In this document: piece by piece, positions 1-12,327 of the stretch
Numbering within the stretch: position 1 is the stretch's first letter
How the letters are laid out: every line of letters begins with the position of its first letter
From: Anarhynchus alexandrinus
Lineage: Eukaryota > Chordata > Aves > Charadriiformes > Charadriidae
DNA length: 64,000 nucleotides
Assembly (NCBI GenBank): GCA_008711295.1
Contig: VUYV01000010.1
Span: 6,156,904-6,220,903, forward strand
Reading direction: 5' to 3'
Notes under the pieces: generated by a model
What the model was told of the DNA's origin: nothing
The model's input: only the letters and a program-made list of their open reading frames with translations
Database searches by the model: none
Made by a program: the position numbers and the translations under genes

Positions 1-582
1 GTTTAATGGAGAACGCGGAGACAGAGCTTGGAGCGGTACCGCCTCGCCCCAGTTCGTGAGGTTGTCTACGGCCAACAACTGAGCCCACAGCCGGGCGCCA
101 TCGCTGCTCCCGCAGCCGCACATCCATTTACTCCAGCACAAGCATGCTCCCAGCAGGAATCCTGCCCCGCGCAGACACGGGGAGCGCTTCTCCCTTCCGT
201 CCCTCCTCGCCTGCCTCGCTCAGCAGCGTGGCTTTCGCCTTTGCTGCCCGCAGCCCACCTGCTTGCACTGGCTGCAGCGTGATAAAGTTTCCCAGCTGAG
301 ACCAGATGCAAACTCGGTGCAAAGGCGGCTGAAGCTTTTCCCGGCTCCTTCCATAACCCCCCATGCTAGGGCTGCCAGAGGGGAGGAAAAGATGAAAGGC
401 TCTCTCCTCGCATCCCCAAATCCCTAACTTTAGAATAAGGTAGTTTCCAACAAAAGTTACTCGCACGCAAAAGCAGTTTCATGACTAAATCTCTGCATCC
501 TCCATGCCTTCCTCCATCCATGCTGTACAGACTGCTCCCTGAGTCATTTCAGCTTCCCACACCGGCGAGCAGCGTGCCTTAC

Positions 583-900
583 CTGTTGCAACAGGAGAGA
601 GACCTCTCCTGAAGTTTACTGCCTCTCTGCCCTCGCGGCTGAAAATCCTCTCCCGCAGCAGCACCTCGCTGGCTGCCGGGGGTCCATGGCGCTTGCGAAT
701 CGGAGGAGCGGGCTCAGAGAAATTCCTGCAAGAAGGGCTTTTGCTGGCTGAAACTCCGGCGGCACAGGTTGAGAGCAGCGAGGGAGAAAGTTGGAGGAGG
801 TGGAACTCCCTCGCTGAAGAGCCAGCCCTTCCGTGACGGACTGGAGGAGGAGGAAGAGGAGAGGCATCGCCCGCTCCCTCGCTGGAGAAGTGCACTTGTG
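583..900 (-). other. candidate non-coding first exon with splice donor (gene beyond left edge)
   Basis: Read on the minus strand, this GC-rich stretch ends in CAACAG followed by GTAAGG (donor GT at 582-581), a near-perfect splice donor. Upstream lie purine- and pyrimidine-rich runs typical of a 5' UTR. The reading frames that start inside it stop before the donor (for example the ATG at 687-685 meets TAA at 618-616), so it would be an untranslated first exon. The 5' end is uncertain. An A/T-rich TAATAATAAA sequence near 980-989 could be a weak TATA-like element. In mammals the next gene on this side of SPARC, on the same strand, is FAT2, which makes FAT2 the best guess; that is synteny inference only. 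It could also be a lncRNA exon or a chance donor. Confidence 0.35.
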
Positions 901-928
901 TGTGTGAGAGTGTGTGTGTGTGTGTATG
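897..928. repeat. (TG)n microsatellite
   Basis: An imperfect TG dinucleotide run, interrupted by GAGAG. It sits just upstream of the candidate minus-strand first exon. Confidence 0.9.
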
Positions 929-1030
929 TCAGAGCTGGGCAAGGACCCAAGCCTTAGAGCCAAATAATTGCAGAGCTCTTTATTATTAGATTAACTAGTA
1001 TTGCCATGAAATCCAGGACCCCAACTGCAA

Positions 1031-1053
1031 TGGGGGGGGAGGTGGGGGGGGAG
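1031..1053. repeat. G-rich run
   Basis: Two G8 runs separated by AGGT, in an otherwise unremarkable non-coding stretch. It could form a G-quadruplex. Confidence 0.8.
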
Positions 1054-4000
1054 GAGGAATATGTCAGGTAAATCCCTCCAACACACCTGAAAAACCCAAA
1101 GATTGTTTTTTAACTAGCTGCCAGGTGGGTGTTGCAAGGAGGGATGGGGAGAAGGGGGTGGGGGAAACCTGAATCTGCCCTCAGAGCAGCTGCGTGCGGA
1201 GAGGCACTTTGAAGGTTGTTGTTGTTTGTGTTGGGGGAGCCCCCAGAAACCCCAGCTGCCGCCAACAAGCCCCAGGGTGCTCGGTGCTGTACAGGCAGAA
1301 GATGAAAAGGTGGTCCCTGACCTGAAAAGGCAGAGAAAAGAGAGGGAGGCAGCAAGGAGAGACGGCAGCACAGGGAGACCAAACGTTGCACCGGAGCTTT
1401 GGGGGATTTTTCTTGGCAAAGACAGAGCATCCCGACTCTGGGGGTGGTGTTCAGGGATGGACCGAGGGGAAGGGACACAGACCCTTTGTGAGTGCTCCTT
1501 GTCACATTGGGAAGAGCATGGGCAGTCTGTGGGTAGCTTCTGTCCTCTTTGTCCCAGTCCCCCTCCCCTCCTTTTCCCCCCAACCCTCAGAAAATATTAA
1601 TGTACCCCCTTTAGATTGCAATGGGGTTTGAAGAGATATGGGGGTAGGTCTCGATGTGGGAAATCAATGTTCAGGTTTAGGTGAAGTTTTTCCTCTGTGG
1701 TGCATTTTTGCAGAGGAAATGACCAGAAAGGTTTCTCTACAGTTTTAGGAAAACAAAACCTAGTAAAGAATGTGAAAACTGGACAATTTTAATTTCAAAC
1801 AGCCTGAATAGGTGCCTGAGTGCTCCCTTTGAGGGTCTGTGCAGGGGACAATGATGATGGAAGTGAGCACAGGAGTGGGTAGAGGAGGGAGACAGACCCC
1901 CTTAGCATCCCGTTTGAAGAGGAGTGGTTGGTGCAAACTTGCACCTTAATAGTCACCCACAAATCCCCCCCGGGACAGCAGGTTACGAATCCTTCAGCCA
2001 CACATACCGCTTCGACTGGAGCTTGTCTCAAACTCGACACTGTCGGGTTAAATCACAGGACACCAATGCATGGGAAAATCCGTGTGTTTTCATGGTGCAA
2101 ATCCACAAAGATGTGAAGAGGTTTACCCGTGATATATCGGACTATTTGGGGATGTGGGTGGAGATGAGTGAGAGCAATCTGGTAAGTTCACCAGAAAATG
2201 CAGTTTTGGGGGAATCAAAATTGTTCCGCATTTTAGGCTAAATCTAGTGAACAGTTTGCACTGAAAGTGAGAGAGAAAATTTGCATGGCATGGTGAGACT
2301 GAGTGATCTCCCTGGGGTCACCCTGGGACAGTGCTGGGTTGGGGACGGATCTGTTAGCTTTTGTGCTACAAATGTTCATGTTGGGTGCTCGCTTCGCAGC
2401 ATCCTAACTTCTCTTGGACAATGACTTTGATTTCAAGCTCATCACGGCCTTTCAGAAATAGTTTGTACTGAATGAGAAGAGGGCATAAATCTGGTTGGAT
2501 TTACGTGTGCAGCTTGTCCATTTTTTGCAGCTGGTTTAGTCCGATGACTTGTAGGGGAAATTGCAGGGAAGTTTTGAGGATTATAAAAGCGATAGTAGAG
2601 GCAATAGTACCTTGAAATTGCAAATCAGCTTTCTCTTCTTTAAGATGTCTCATGAGAGGAGTCCGGATGATCAGTCGGTAATGACAATGGGAGGTGCATT
2701 TGGGAGGAATGAAAGGAAAAGTTCCTTCACGCAGCTGCGTCTCGCAGCCGTGGAAGGCGAGAAAATCAGGTATTGGTGGCTGGATTTCAACGGGGCTGAG
2801 GCAGGGCTCCGAACAATACCTGTATTATATTTAGACATACCAAGGTACAAGTGAGCAAACCTCTGGCTTCGGGGCATCAGCTGATTGCTGCAAGAACCAG
2901 CATTTCCCTGTGTTTGGAGCCTTTCACAGCTGGCCAGGTGCCTTGCTCCTTTCGCCTGCATCTGGAGACATTGGACTTGGGGACTTGGTCTCATCTAGTG
3001 TAGGAACGTGTGAGCTCTCAGCCAGCAAGGCTGGAAATGCTATTCTTCAGCAAGGCAAGAGGGTACCATGCCATCCACAAGACAGCTCTCCTTTTTGCAC
3101 TGTGTCGTTGGTCTTCCCGGTGGTGACAGAGGCCCTCTTTCTGTTCCTTTTCTTTGCTGTGCTTTGCTGATGAAAGGCTCTTTGAGGAGACTGGTGCTCC
3201 TGAGGCCATGTATCAGGCAGACCCTGCAGAAAGGTTGGGCATAAGCTAAGGGTGGTTATTACCCTTACAAAACACAAATCCCCAGCGAATGCAAAAGCCG
3301 CTGACAGCTCTACCTTGTTGCCAGCAGATTGGTGACACCGGGTCTTCCTTTCCACAGCAGCGGCAGAGCATGGCACCAGCCTTGTCTGCTTCAGGGGGCT
3401 GCAGGGGACTTGGTTTCATTCTCAGAGAAGACTTTGATCCCTGGCTACGGAGCGGAGAAACATCATATCAGCCCACCAGGTGTAGTTGGAAAAAAAATTA
3501 GACAGGCTTTTTGGGGGCATGAGTGAAGGAGGACTGGATTGTCCAAAAGCCTTTCTGTTTTTCAAAATGTACCATATTGTTTAACAAGATATATTGCCTT
3601 TCCTAATTAAATGACAACATCGGTGTGAGCAGCATTCTAGCTGTGCAGAAGGGACCACAAAATCCTCAGATTATAGTTGGCTGTGACGCTAAGATGGACT
3701 CTTGTCTTCCATACAAAGGCAAACATGGGCTCTTGCAGCCCATTTGGATTGGTTAGTATCCCAGTAATGCAGGAAGGGAAAGGAGCACAGGAGAACTTCT
3801 CCTGAGGTCCAGCTGTTAATTCTCTATCAGTGGTGGGTGAAAGCCTGGGAGTGGTGAAAATTGCATGGCTCTGCCTTCTCAGCTCTCCTTCTCAACTTGA
3901 AGTCATGCTGAGTTGGGAAGAAAAGTGTTGTGCTTGTCCCGAGGAGTGACTCCTGCTCCTGAAGAAAGGGGTGGGTTGCAGGATTACCCGGGGTTGAGAG

Positions 4001-7000
4001 CAGAGAGGATTGACCTGGCTGGGGGAGCTGCCAGGAGGAAAGAAAGAAGATGGAGCCGTGCGTGATGCCTGGCTTTGCTGCTTCACACCGCTCAGACACT
4101 CAATCAAACAAGCCAACAAAAGCTCCATAAGCTGGTGTCAACGTTTCACACCACCACGTCCCGCTGCTGGGATCTCACCCTGTCAGATGCAATGGGCCCT
4201 TTTCCAGGGCGCGGGGAATGTCAGAGCTCCATCACTTGGCTGGCAAAGACGCTCCTTTCTCCCTAATCACAGGGAGAGATTTCATTTCCTGGTTCCGCCC
4301 AAGATCTCCCTTTGATAAAGCCAAGACGTTCTGCTGTGGGTTAGCTGCACGCAAAGAGTTTTGCAGAGAAGCAGCATGTTCGGGCTAGGGTAGGGAAATC
4401 ACCACGGGCCTCTCTGGACTGACAAGAAACACTTATAGGGGCCTCGCTGCCAATGGCTATACCTACTCATTGCCCTGGGGAGCAGATCTGCCTGTCTCCT
4501 GAACACATGCCTGCAGGCCCATCTTCCAGCGCATCCTCCTAAACATGTGCCCTTCCTGACCAACACCTGCAACTGGCCCCGCCGGGGCATTGCCTCCATG
4601 GAGCTGGAGGTCAGGGCAGTGCTGTTGAGATGTGGCACCGGGGTGTTCCTCCAAACCCTCCTGCCCTCAGAAACAGACGTGATGGTGCAACCCCCTGCTG
4701 AGGGTTTGGCACTCTTTAAGCGAGCTGGCCCAGCTAGGGACTGAAGTGCTCCAGCGGTTGAGGTGAAGGTGGGCAGCCAGCCTCGTGGTGGGCACTTCCT
4801 CAGCGGTCCCAGCTCCCATTGCTCTCCCATGGTGCCTGACCTGATTTATCAGGCTGCCTTCAAATCTACGGCAAACATCCGTTCCCTGGTGTGCCGCGAT
4901 CTGACGGACCCCAAGGCAGAGCCGAGGCAGACAGAGAGTTACATCCCCTCAGGGACAAACAACTTTTGTTTCCCCTTTGCGAAGAGGAGAGCGGGTCTGT
5001 GGGTCTGGCCTTTGAGCCCCAGCATCTGCTGCGCTGAAACGCTCTGTGGGTATGTTTGCACGGGAGCGTGCAGGGACTTGCAAGGGAAGGGGCGATTATC
5101 TGCCTGGAACAACAGCAGCATTTTCCCCAACAAGCGGGAGCGTGTGCGCTGGGGGAGGGGAGGATCCAGCCCAGCGCAGGAATCGGCTCCCTGGGCTTGT
5201 GTGTGCGCTGCAACCTCGTTGACCAGCGCTGATAATAACTCTCCATGAAGCTGCTCCGATGAGTCAGGATCGTTCCCGGGGAGCTGCAAACCGCCGTGCA
5301 GCTCCCAGCTGGGCACAACACGCCAGGCAGCGGGGTGGGTGCTGTCTGCAGAGAGGGACAGGCAGGTTGCATCTCCCTCATGTTCTTGAAGCCTCCCAAG
5401 GGACACAGGGTGGGTCCATCTCTCCCTTTGCTATGGACCCTCCGAGTGGTAACCAAAGGCCCTGAACCACATCTCTGTGTGCAAACTTGATTCTCACTCT
5501 GAGAATCACCCTTTTTACCCAATGAAAATTTGAACTGGGATTTCCTTAGAGCAGCTCCGGGTTATCCTGGTCTGAGGTCCAAGAGGAGTCCATTGACAGG
5601 TGGGTTGGACTCAGGCCACCCATCGTACTTAGTTTTGGGGATAGAGGCTGGTGCAATGCAAACCACTCCTTCTGGTCTCCCCAGCACCCAGTACAGTCTC
5701 CACTAAGACATCTTTGGCGTTTGAGGCTGAATGCTGGGCAGTCCCTACCCTCACACGCACAGGGGGGCATCACCACAGAGCTCATGCTGGAATCAGGCCT
5801 CCCACTCTCTTTGGTGTTGCACAAGGCTATTGTGTGGGACAGATCAAACACAGTGGATCGCTAAGAGTGAAGGACACGAGGTTGTTGGCAGTGTTGGACT
5901 GGAATCCAGGTCTCTTTGGGCCCTTTGTGGGGTCATAACCACGGCTATGCCATGCTCCCTTTGTTGGCTTCTCTACTGAGGATGATGCACACTGATTCCT
6001 ACAGAGCACTGCTGACAGATTCCTTGCCCCTTTAAAAGAGATGAAGTCATCTGCCTCCGAAGCCATCTGGCACCAGGACAGAGTCAGACGCTCAATGCAA
6101 CAGAAGGCTGGGATGCCAGCCCACAGAGGGGATGTCATCGCTCTACAGACAGATGGGACCCTGATGGGATGGGGCGAGATGCTGTGCAAGACCCCAGAAG
6201 AAGGTTTGGTGTTGCAGGGAAGGCAATGAAGACCTGCCAGTAGAGAGTACCGGGTTGTGCCACAGCCCCGCTTCCATCATCTACGCTGAGTGGAGCCCCA
6301 TCGGGAGGCGGGAGCTGCACACTGTCCTCCTGGGAGGGCACGGGTTGGACCATGGCTCTCGTCATGGGATGAGCTAGCGAGTCAGCGTGTCTCCTCCTCC
6401 CCCTCCGTCCGTCTGCGCAGAGCAGGCATTAGCTCATCTCAAGCCAATCGGTCTCCACCACGTGCCGGATGGCTGATCTCATCGTTGGCTGGGGTGGCGG
6501 TGACTGAATCCGGAGCGGCGTGTGACTGCAGTCTCCACGGGGTGGCCGTTGGGGCAGTGTGGGGAAAGGAGCCACCATGTCCCTGCGAGGCATGGGGAAA
6601 TGACCTCAAGCAAAACTGCCCACCAGACCTGAGCGGGTGATTTCATCAGAGCATGCTGGGGGATGAGGCGAAGTCCTTGCTGGCATGCCCAGGGAACAGC
6701 CTCTCACTTCCAGATCTGGCAGGAAGTTTCTCATTTTCTGAAGTAGTATGACTGGCCTTACATTCTCAGAGTGTCTACATGGCCAGTGCCTCTTGTATCA
6801 CAGACTCCTTAACCCACTTAGTTTAATTGGTTAAGGAGCTGGTGCTCTTCACAGGACTTCCCTGGGTCATGCTATTGTCCACCAGGAATGTCCCAGGCCA
6901 CCATAAATCTCTCTGAAGTTGCTGCACTGGAGCCTCTTCTCCCCACCATGCACTGCAAGGCATGGTGGCTTCCAGCCAAGGCAGGGCCCCAGGAAGTCCC

Positions 7001-7136
7001 TTCTCATGGCCGTGTTTCTCAGGAAGGAGCTGGGGCTGTGGTGGATGGATTAACGCAGAAGTGCCTTTCCATCACCCCAGCTGAGAAACCAAGTCTGAGC
7101 TTGGTGTTTGTGCAGAAGAAAGAGGTTGGTGGGGGT

Positions 7137-7198
7137 GGCAGTGAAGAAGGGTGGAGGGGAGACCACGGGCAGTGAAGAAGGGTGGAGGGGAGACCATG
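7137..7198. repeat. 31-bp tandem duplication
   Basis: Two adjacent copies of a 31-bp unit that begins GGCAGTGAAGAAGG (7137-7167 and 7168-7198). They differ at only one position (CACG versus CATG at the end), so the duplication looks recent. Confidence 0.95.
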
Positions 7199-10100
7199 GG
7201 AAGAGGTTGGGTGGGGAAAGAGGACAGCGAGTTAATTTATCTGAAGGGTAGAGCAGGGATGAGAGGTTAAATTACAACTCCATAAGTTCAGGTGTCTGTC
7301 CAGGGGGAACGAGCTGTTCCCAGAAGATGTTTCTCTCCCCTGACTGGCCCCACACAACTAGCTTAGTCTGGATGTTTAACTTTTAGTCCAGTGCACTGGA
7401 TCACATGTTGGGGATTGCACAGGCACTGGGAGATCAGGCACGGGCAGAGCAGGGGACTGCCCGCTCTCTTGCTTCACTCAGCGGTCTCCATTTTGCCCGG
7501 CTCAAGCAGAAACCCTTTCAAAAGTGGAGGTTAATTTTCAAGTAAGGAGATAAGAACTTGTGTTTGTTCTGGTCAAAATCCTGGACCGCCAACTCTTTTC
7601 CCTAGGAAAGACCACTCCTCTCCCGCTATATCTTGCTTTGGGAAAAAAAAATCTGTCCTACTCCAGCCCAGATCCTTTGTCCCCTCTTCTCCATTGCATA
7701 AGCAGTCTGTAAATGTTTCTCTATTAATCAGTTACCTCAACCCCAGATTTTCCTGCTCCCCTTTCAGGTCCTCACTGTCTACCACTTCTCCTTCGGCTTG
7801 GTGCTGAGACCTGACGCCCAGTCGCGCCTGGCGGAGAAGCCAGTCTGGAACTTCCTTGCTCCAAGGGCATTATAAAGAGGTGCCATTGTGCAACGGAGCC
7901 TTGTACCAGGAATACAATCCCCGTGATGATTATCTCGATACCATCCTCACTGAACCAGGGGAGCCCGAGCCAAAAGAAGAATTTAGAGCTAAACAGCTCT
8001 TGTTTACAGGAAGCCAGAGCACAGTGTCTGGGCTTGTACCAGTGTAGCAGGAGATGTTGCTGTTGTCTCAGACTGCAAAATATTGATGGATGGTGTGTCC
8101 CTGAGATTTCCCAGGGACGTTGTGGGAGCAATTTCCCTTATTTCTGAAGGATCTTGCACAGCAGCCCAAGGGGAAAAGCGCTTGCTTTGGCTGAAGTGGA
8201 CAATCAAGCAAGGGTCATCAGCTTTATCGACTGTTATGTTTGGCCATGATCACTGCAGGCTTTGCAACCTATGCAGCACTCTTTGTGTGTTGGTATGGAG
8301 AAAGATAGGGACTCAGCCATGTTGTAAAGGACGGGGGCCACCAATGGACACAGTACCAGTAGCCCAAATCTCTGTAAACTTGTGCTACTCAAAACAAATC
8401 CATTGTCAAAACTCCCACTGATGTCTCATAATGTATCAAAGGAGGGTATAAAAACTTCTTTCCCAGCAGTGAAGCTACTTTTTGGGGGTTGTTATTACTT
8501 TCTTTCCAGGTTTACAAAACCTTGGTCCTACAGACAGAACAACTGCTCTGCAGAAATGGGTCAAGAGTGTCATCTCCAAGGCTTGTCCTGCTCCAGGACA
8601 AGGCAGCAAACAACTGAGAGAGAAAAGCAAAATGGTTAATTGCTATCCAGATGTGGGGGAAGGCTTGTCCACATCTGGCAGGGAGTGGTTTACAATGGGA
8701 ACAGCCTTCCTCAGCCCTCGGCACACAGCTGGGGGCGGCTGTTGCACCCGCAAACAGGATGGTCCAGTTCCTGTGGAGGCAGAAGATCTGTTTGGCCAGT
8801 TGGATGAGTCAGAGAACATTTACCAAGGCCTTTTTGTGTCAGGAAATGCATTTTGATCAAAACAGGAAGAAGTTAAAAAAAAATAATAGTGAAAACTGAG
8901 AGAACTGTGGATTGCAGAAGCATTTCCCAGACCCAATCAGCAAATCTTAGTGCTGAGGGAAACCGTTCAGCCCAGCGGGGACAGTCTGTTTGGGATTCAC
9001 CGATGACCCGCTGCCTGCTTTCAAGGGAGCCACATTTGCTAAATGCCCGTGGGAGTTACAGGTGAGACTTTGCCCATCTCTGAAGCACTTTGCCCAATCA
9101 TTCAGAGAAAAGTCACAGTGGTTTCCCTGTGCTGCTGCTTTTTATCAGTCCTGGGCTCCTTCCCATCGTTTCTGGGGTGAGGGGATGAGGATGTCTGTTG
9201 GGCTGACAGTCTTCTCGGTGAAGGGTAAGACACTTGTGAGAGAGCGGGAGGGGCAGGGCACCTCTTAGTGTTGACCTGGGCCTGTGACATCTCCCAGGTG
9301 TTTGTCATCTCCCAGTGCCTGCATCCTCAAAGGGAAGCAGGGAGATCTGCCAACCTCCTTTTTACTGGTGAGGAAACAGAGGCACAGAGATGTTCAGCTA
9401 TACTTTAAGGCAAACAGGGATTAGGTGGGTGAGGGGGAGCAGAGGAATGGAGAAGGAGCCTGAGGACTAGGAGGTTTGGTAGGGCCAGAAGTTACAGGCT
9501 ACCAAAGGGCTGCCTTGGGAGGGCGAGCGTGCCCAGCCTCCTTTGCAGAGCCAAACCCTCTGTCTCAGCAGGGTTGGTGAAGGTGCCTACCTTGTCACCC
9601 TGTCCAGCCGATCCTTCCCCAGTGGGCTGGGCATGAGGAATCAACACAGCCACTTGAGATGAAGGCTGGATACGTTACTGGGTAGCAAATGGTAGGTCTC
9701 CTCAGCTTCCCCTCTAAACACAGTTTTCCCGGTTTGCCTTGAATCTGTGAAAGATGGGTGCAGTGAGGCCACGCATGGGAAGTGGATGAAGGCAGCAGAC
9801 ACCTCTTCTTTGCCTGTAACACCAGGACACGTGGCCCTGAGAGGGCTGCAGAGCAGCTCCATGGTGCCAGGGTTTTGCTCGTGATTCTGACTCTGCCCTG
9901 AGGTCATGGTGCCCTCTGAATTCCCCCAGGAAGGAGGTTTCTCCATTTTCTGCTGTGACAAGGCTCTCCACCATTGATGTTGGGTTGGGGCTTTTGCTCT
10001 GAAGCAGCTTTGAGTCTCCACCCTTCCCTCCTCCCCCTGTCTCATGCAGTTTGAGTACAGCGTGAGCAAGAGGAAGGGTCGACCTTCGTTAGAATAAATA

Positions 10101-12262
10101 TGAGAGGCAGTCTGCCAGAAAGATAAACAGAAAAAGGGCTGGGTGAGAGGTGTGGAGAATCCCTAAAGCTGAGGGGCTTTGCATTCATTATCATGTTAAG
10201 TGTTTGAACGGCAAAAATACCCATCTCCATTTTCATGTATGTTCACTTTAAAAAAAAAAAAAATCCTGCTTAATTGCTCCACTTAATTCATTAAAGGATT
10301 ATAGCAAAGACTGAAGGAAAAAAAAAAGTGAAGTATGATGGGTGGTTCTGGCATCCTGCTCCAAACCATCCGTGAGTGTTTTGGAGGGAGCACAGGGTGC
10401 GAACGTGACTCCTCCGCCTGGCGCTCCTGCTCCATCCCCAGCAGTGTGGGGTGAACCCTGGTGCCCAGGAGCTTGAGCAACCCCGGCCACTGGGACCGAT
10501 GGGTATCGGGAGCGCAGCCCCAGGCACTCTTCCTGGCTCAGCAGATACGAACCCTCCCCGGCGCTTCGACAGCACCGAGTCCTTTGCAGGAGGCTTTGCT
10601 GAGACCTCAAGCCACTCTCCAACCTCTTTACTTGGCTGTACGTTTGACAGACGCTCCTGACCTGTCGGTGGTACCCAGTACCAAGCCATCCCATAAACCA
10701 TGGCTTTCTTTTTGTTTTATAACAGAGCTGAAACGCTGCGGCAGGAGGCAATGTGGAATGTTGCAAAATGTCCTCTGTCCTCATTTGCATTGAGCTTTAA
10801 AAGTAAACCTGGGAGGCTGCTTTATCTCTCGGGCCCATTTTTATTTGAGTTCCCAAAGTTTAGAGGTCAGGCTGATGTACGCTGTGCTGATGTGGGCCTG
10901 TCTGCAACCGCCTCTGGGCAGGGACCGTGCTGGCAGAGAAAGGGTTAGGGGAAATGGTGCTGGTGCCTGGTACAGGTGGGGAGTTTGCTGCCTGATGAAG
11001 GGGAGGGGATGGGCTGGCTGGAGGGTAAGGTTAAGGGCAGGAGAAGAGATTGGCCATCACCTCCTGAGAGCGCTTTGGTATGATCAAAGCCGGGCGGGAG
11101 CAGCGGCTTTGCAGCAGAGGAAGGGTAAAGGTAAGTCCACCTCGGTGGGACTATCTGTCCTGAGGCATGGGGGAAAGTGCTGCCATGGGCAAGGGATGGG
11201 GGGGATCTTGTAGGGCAAAGAGACGTAGGAATGGAGCTCTGCAGCTGGAGCACGTGTGTGAAATCAGCTTTAGGCTATTCCCTTGTCCGGGGGAAGGCTG
11301 GTGCCTAAACAGCCCTGAGGGACTGTGTTTGGGATGAGGCATTTGGGATGCTGTATAGGGCCCCTGCAATCAGCTCACACCCTACTGAGCAGTTTATTTG
11401 CTGGAAAGAGGTGGAGGCTGCCTTCTGTCCTGCTCCTCACGGCTTGGCAGAGCGCTTGGTTGTGGGAAGTGAGCCTGTGCACGAGGAGGCCGGGACAGCG
11501 TGGCAGTCCTCGGCGTGGGCTTCCCGTGCTGCCTGGAGCACATCGCCTTCCCAAATCAAGCTCCTGCAGAGCCTGAGGTCACCGTTTCAACACGGCTTCT
11601 TCCCAGCTGCCAGCATATCCCAAGCCAAGATGGGCTGGGGAGGGGGAGTGAGGTATTGCAACCTGTTCCCTCCGGCAGTGACGGCGTACACATGGCTCCT
11701 GAGCGATAGAGGGGGCTTTTTGGAAGCCAGGGTTTGGCCTGAAAAGGGGAGCAGAGCTCCTCACTGCTCTGGGGTACCCTCATATCAATGTGCAACACCT
11801 GGAACAGCTGGCGGGGCTCAGGCAGTGCTGAGCACAAGGGCAGCGCTCATCCCCTCTGCAGAGCATCCCGGGTTCGGCCGACCAGCCCGGCTTTCGCTCC
11901 CTTTTTTCCCTTGATTGTCCCTCTCCGATCTTATCGCTGACCGCAGGTGGTAGCAGGCGCCTCGCAAAAAAGCCAGATCGGAGCTACAGACTTGTGCGTG
12001 TGTGAGGGGGAAACAGCAAATCATCCTTGAAACAATGTCCCTTTTCAGAGCCTTGGCTCCTGGCAGGAATAATCAGTCCTCCCTGGGCGGCTCAGCCTGG
12101 CAGCAGCACCTCTGCCTAATCCTGCCCGAGTCGGGGCAAATCTGTGGATTGCTCAGCTATGGGGTGACACGAGATGCTTCTGCAGCCCGTCAGAGGGCTT
12201 CTGGGGCTGGTTGTGGCTCTGGAGGAGGCTGGGAGGAAAGGGCAGGTGATGTGTTTGCACAG

Positions 12263-12327
12263 GCAGGCACATCTGTATGGGCAGGCACATCTGTATGGGC
12301 GGGCACATCTGTACGGGTAGGCGGGAG
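12263..12327. repeat. 18-bp tandem repeat, about 3.5 copies
   Basis: The unit is GCAGGCACATCTGTATGG: copies at 12263-12280 and 12281-12298, a slightly diverged third at 12299-12316, then a decayed partial copy. A small minisatellite. Confidence 0.95.

Noticed and set aside
616..963. 115-codon minus frame with a signal-peptide-like MPLLFLLLQ segment
   Set aside because: It stops before the splice donor, has no recognisable mature domain, and its leucines come from a CTC/CTCC low-complexity run.
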